A stretch of 33,145 nt of DNA from CAYUYV01 sp050331455 (GTDB taxonomy: Bacteria > Pseudomonadota > Alphaproteobacteria > JAJFIK01), in NCBI GenBank assembly GCA_050331455.1, contig JBHJGV010000081.1:1-33145 (forward strand). The letters run 5' to 3'. The position numbers and the translations under genes are program-made. The notes under the pieces are model-generated. The model was given only the letters and a program-made list of their open reading frames with translations. It searched no databases and was not told the origin of the DNA. Each line of letters starts with the position of its first letter. Position 1 is the first letter of the stretch. Below, one piece after another: positions 32,229 through 33,145 of this stretch.

Positions 32229-32828
32229 ATGAAAGCCCTTTCTCTGATGGCCGCCCTGGCCGTCGTTCTGATCCTCGTCCCGGAATCCGCCGATGCCCAG
32301 GCCGCGGGCCGAAAAAAGGTCCGGGGCGCCAAAACGGAAGAAGGCGCCGCGGCCGTGGGCGGTTCGAAACGCGCCGCCGGCCAAAACGGTGCGCTCTCGG
32401 GCCGTCGCCGGGGCGCCAAGGACGGCGAGGGCAATGCCGCCGCAGGCCGTCGCGGCTGTGCCACAGGCGCCAATGCGGCCGGTTGCGCCGGCGCCGGAAC
32501 CGCGGTCGATGCTGAAGGCAATGTCTCCCGCAAAGCCGGCGGTGCACTGACGACCGAGAATGGAGAGGCCAGCCGGCAAGGAACCTTCAACCGCAATGCG
32601 GACGGCACCTTTGCCGGCGAGCGTTCCTCCGAAGCCTCCGGCCAGCGTGGCTCGGTCACCGGCAACACGACAGTGGACTCCGAGACCGGCGTCACCCGCG
32701 ACAAGACCGCGACCAAGGACGACAGCAGCGTGACTGTCCAGTCGAGCGGCAAAGCCGGAGAGGGCGCGAGCCGTTCGGTGACCTGTAAAGACGCAGCCGG
32801 AAACACCATCGACTGCCCCAAAAAATAG
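32229..32828 (+). CDS. Secreted low-complexity hypothetical protein
   Basis: 199 residues from the ATG preceded by AAAGGAG. A signal peptide (about 1-25) ends at SADA-QA. The mature protein is rich in Gly, Ala, Ser, Thr, Asn and charged residues, with no aromatic core. It includes short loosely repeated units such as RRRGAKDGEGNAAAGRRG and later DG/NG turns (GTFNRNADGTFAGE, GSVTGNTTVDSETGV). Four cysteines occur, as CATGANAAGCAG and CKDAAGNTIDC near the end, and they may form disulfides. No known family is recognised. The composition suggests an extended or beta-repeat periplasmic or surface protein. It borders the insertion sequence. Confidence 0.7.
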   Translation: MKALSLMAALAVVLILVPESADAQAAGRKKVRGAKTEEGAAAVGGSKRAAGQNGALSGRRRGAKDGEGNAAAGRRGCATGANAAGCAGAGTAVDAEGNVSRKAGGALTTENGEASRQGTFNRNADGTFAGERSSEASGQRGSVTGNTTVDSETGVTRDKTATKDDSSVTVQSSGKAGEGASRSVTCKDAAGNTIDCPKK

Positions 32829-32904
32829 AGGATCTTCGAAACTTCGGACCAGGACGATAACCTTAGGTCGTTGGTTTGGGCGCATTCTGTCCGGGTAGCG
32901 TCCC

Positions 32905-33145
32905 TGGGCGTGGTGTAAGAGCTGTGGGGTACCCGCCCCCGCGGGCGGCCGCCCCCGGCGGGGGGTCGCTACGCACTCGTTTGGGTTGTTGGGGGGCGTT
33001 TAACCCACAGCGGGCGGTCATCGCACGCGAATCCTGCGAGGTTGCGGTTGCGACACAGCAACCAAAGGAGCCTTGCACGATGACCGACGACAGACTGGCG
33101 TTATTCGAGTTGATTGACCAGAGGGCCGATGACGATCTTGTGCGC
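32905..33145 (+). mobile_element. Left part of an IS256-family insertion sequence (cut by window end)
   Basis: A partial transposase frame starts at 33080. The non-coding leader from about 32905 (gggcgtggtgtaagagctg) resembles an IS terminal region, but the right end is outside the window, so the inverted repeat and the exact boundary cannot be verified. A GC-only palindromic tract (GGGCGGCCGCCC at 32943-32954) lies in the leader, a place where such elements often block outside read-through. Confidence 0.45.
33080..33145 (+). CDS. IS256-family transposase, N-terminal fragment
   Basis: Only the first 22 codons are present (MTDDRLALFELIDQ..., ending DDDLVR) because the window stops. The pattern M-T-(D/E)-x-x-(L/M)-A-L-x-E-L followed by AD-DLVR is the usual N-terminus of IS256/mutator-type transposases. 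A strong ribosome binding site, AAAGGAG, lies at 33064-33070. The catalytic DDE residues would be downstream. Whether the element is complete cannot be seen. Confidence 0.65.
   Translation, partial: MTDDRLALFELIDQRADDDLVR

Noticed and set aside
32943..32954. GC-only palindrome as an intrinsic terminator of the secreted protein gene
   Set aside because: It is more than 100 bp from the stop, has no T tract and lies in the probable IS leader.
1..33145. CRISPR arrays, phage modules, toxin-antitoxin or known defence systems
   Set aside because: No regularly spaced repeats, capsid, nuclease/helicase or small paired genes were seen; the A2M/PBP1C pair is a known protease-trapping system, not a phage defence one.

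Overview
This window looks like chromosomal DNA from a GC-rich alphaproteobacterium. Pointers are the high GC3, a tRNA-Ala(CGC) with an encoded CCA end, the YggT-FolD neighbourhood, and a REP-like palindrome at the left edge. The lineage is an inference from gene content. No rRNA, CRISPR array or phage module was seen. The right edge enters an IS256-type insertion sequence cut off by the window end.

Layout. (1) 1-7296, envelope: a REP-like element, then a minus-strand operon of a giant bacterial alpha-2-macroglobulin with an intact CLEQ thioester and penicillin-binding protein 1C, overlapping by 14 nt. This is the classic trap-plus-repair pair. (2) 7692-8785: a HAD-like hydrolase, a possible gene remnant and tRNA-Ala(CGC). 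(3) 9001-12612, surface polysaccharide: a Wzx/MOP-type flippase and two family-2 glycosyltransferases. (4) 12849-15658, housekeeping: ferrochelatase, a YggT membrane protein, a strong terminator (perhaps of a small RNA) and FolD.

(5) 15912-31891, a dense accessory region. On the plus strand are an AtsA-like sulfatase and a 345-residue GST-like protein. They converge, with a 7 bp gap, on a minus-strand run of eight genes: a Baeyer-Villiger-type flavin monooxygenase, a lipoprotein, a four-helix membrane protein, a GST, a DsbA/kappa-GST (HCCA isomerase-like) protein and three short-chain dehydrogenase-like (SDR) proteins. A TetR regulator lies upstream of this run. It diverges from a two-gene plus-strand unit, a GPH-type transporter and a second sulfatase. 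A small Spy/CpxP-like periplasmic protein and a YghU-type GST follow. (6) 32229-33145: a secreted low-complexity protein and the IS256 edge.

The accessory region reads as a catabolic or detoxification island. In the inferred scheme, two membrane-anchored sulfatases remove sulfate in the periplasm and the GPH carrier imports the product. The flavin monooxygenase would oxidise a ketone, and the SDR-fold and glutathione-dependent proteins would process the intermediates. The substrate cannot be read from sequence. The strongest oddity is that all three adjacent SDR-fold proteins have lost the catalytic Tyr of the YxxxK motif, each in a different way.
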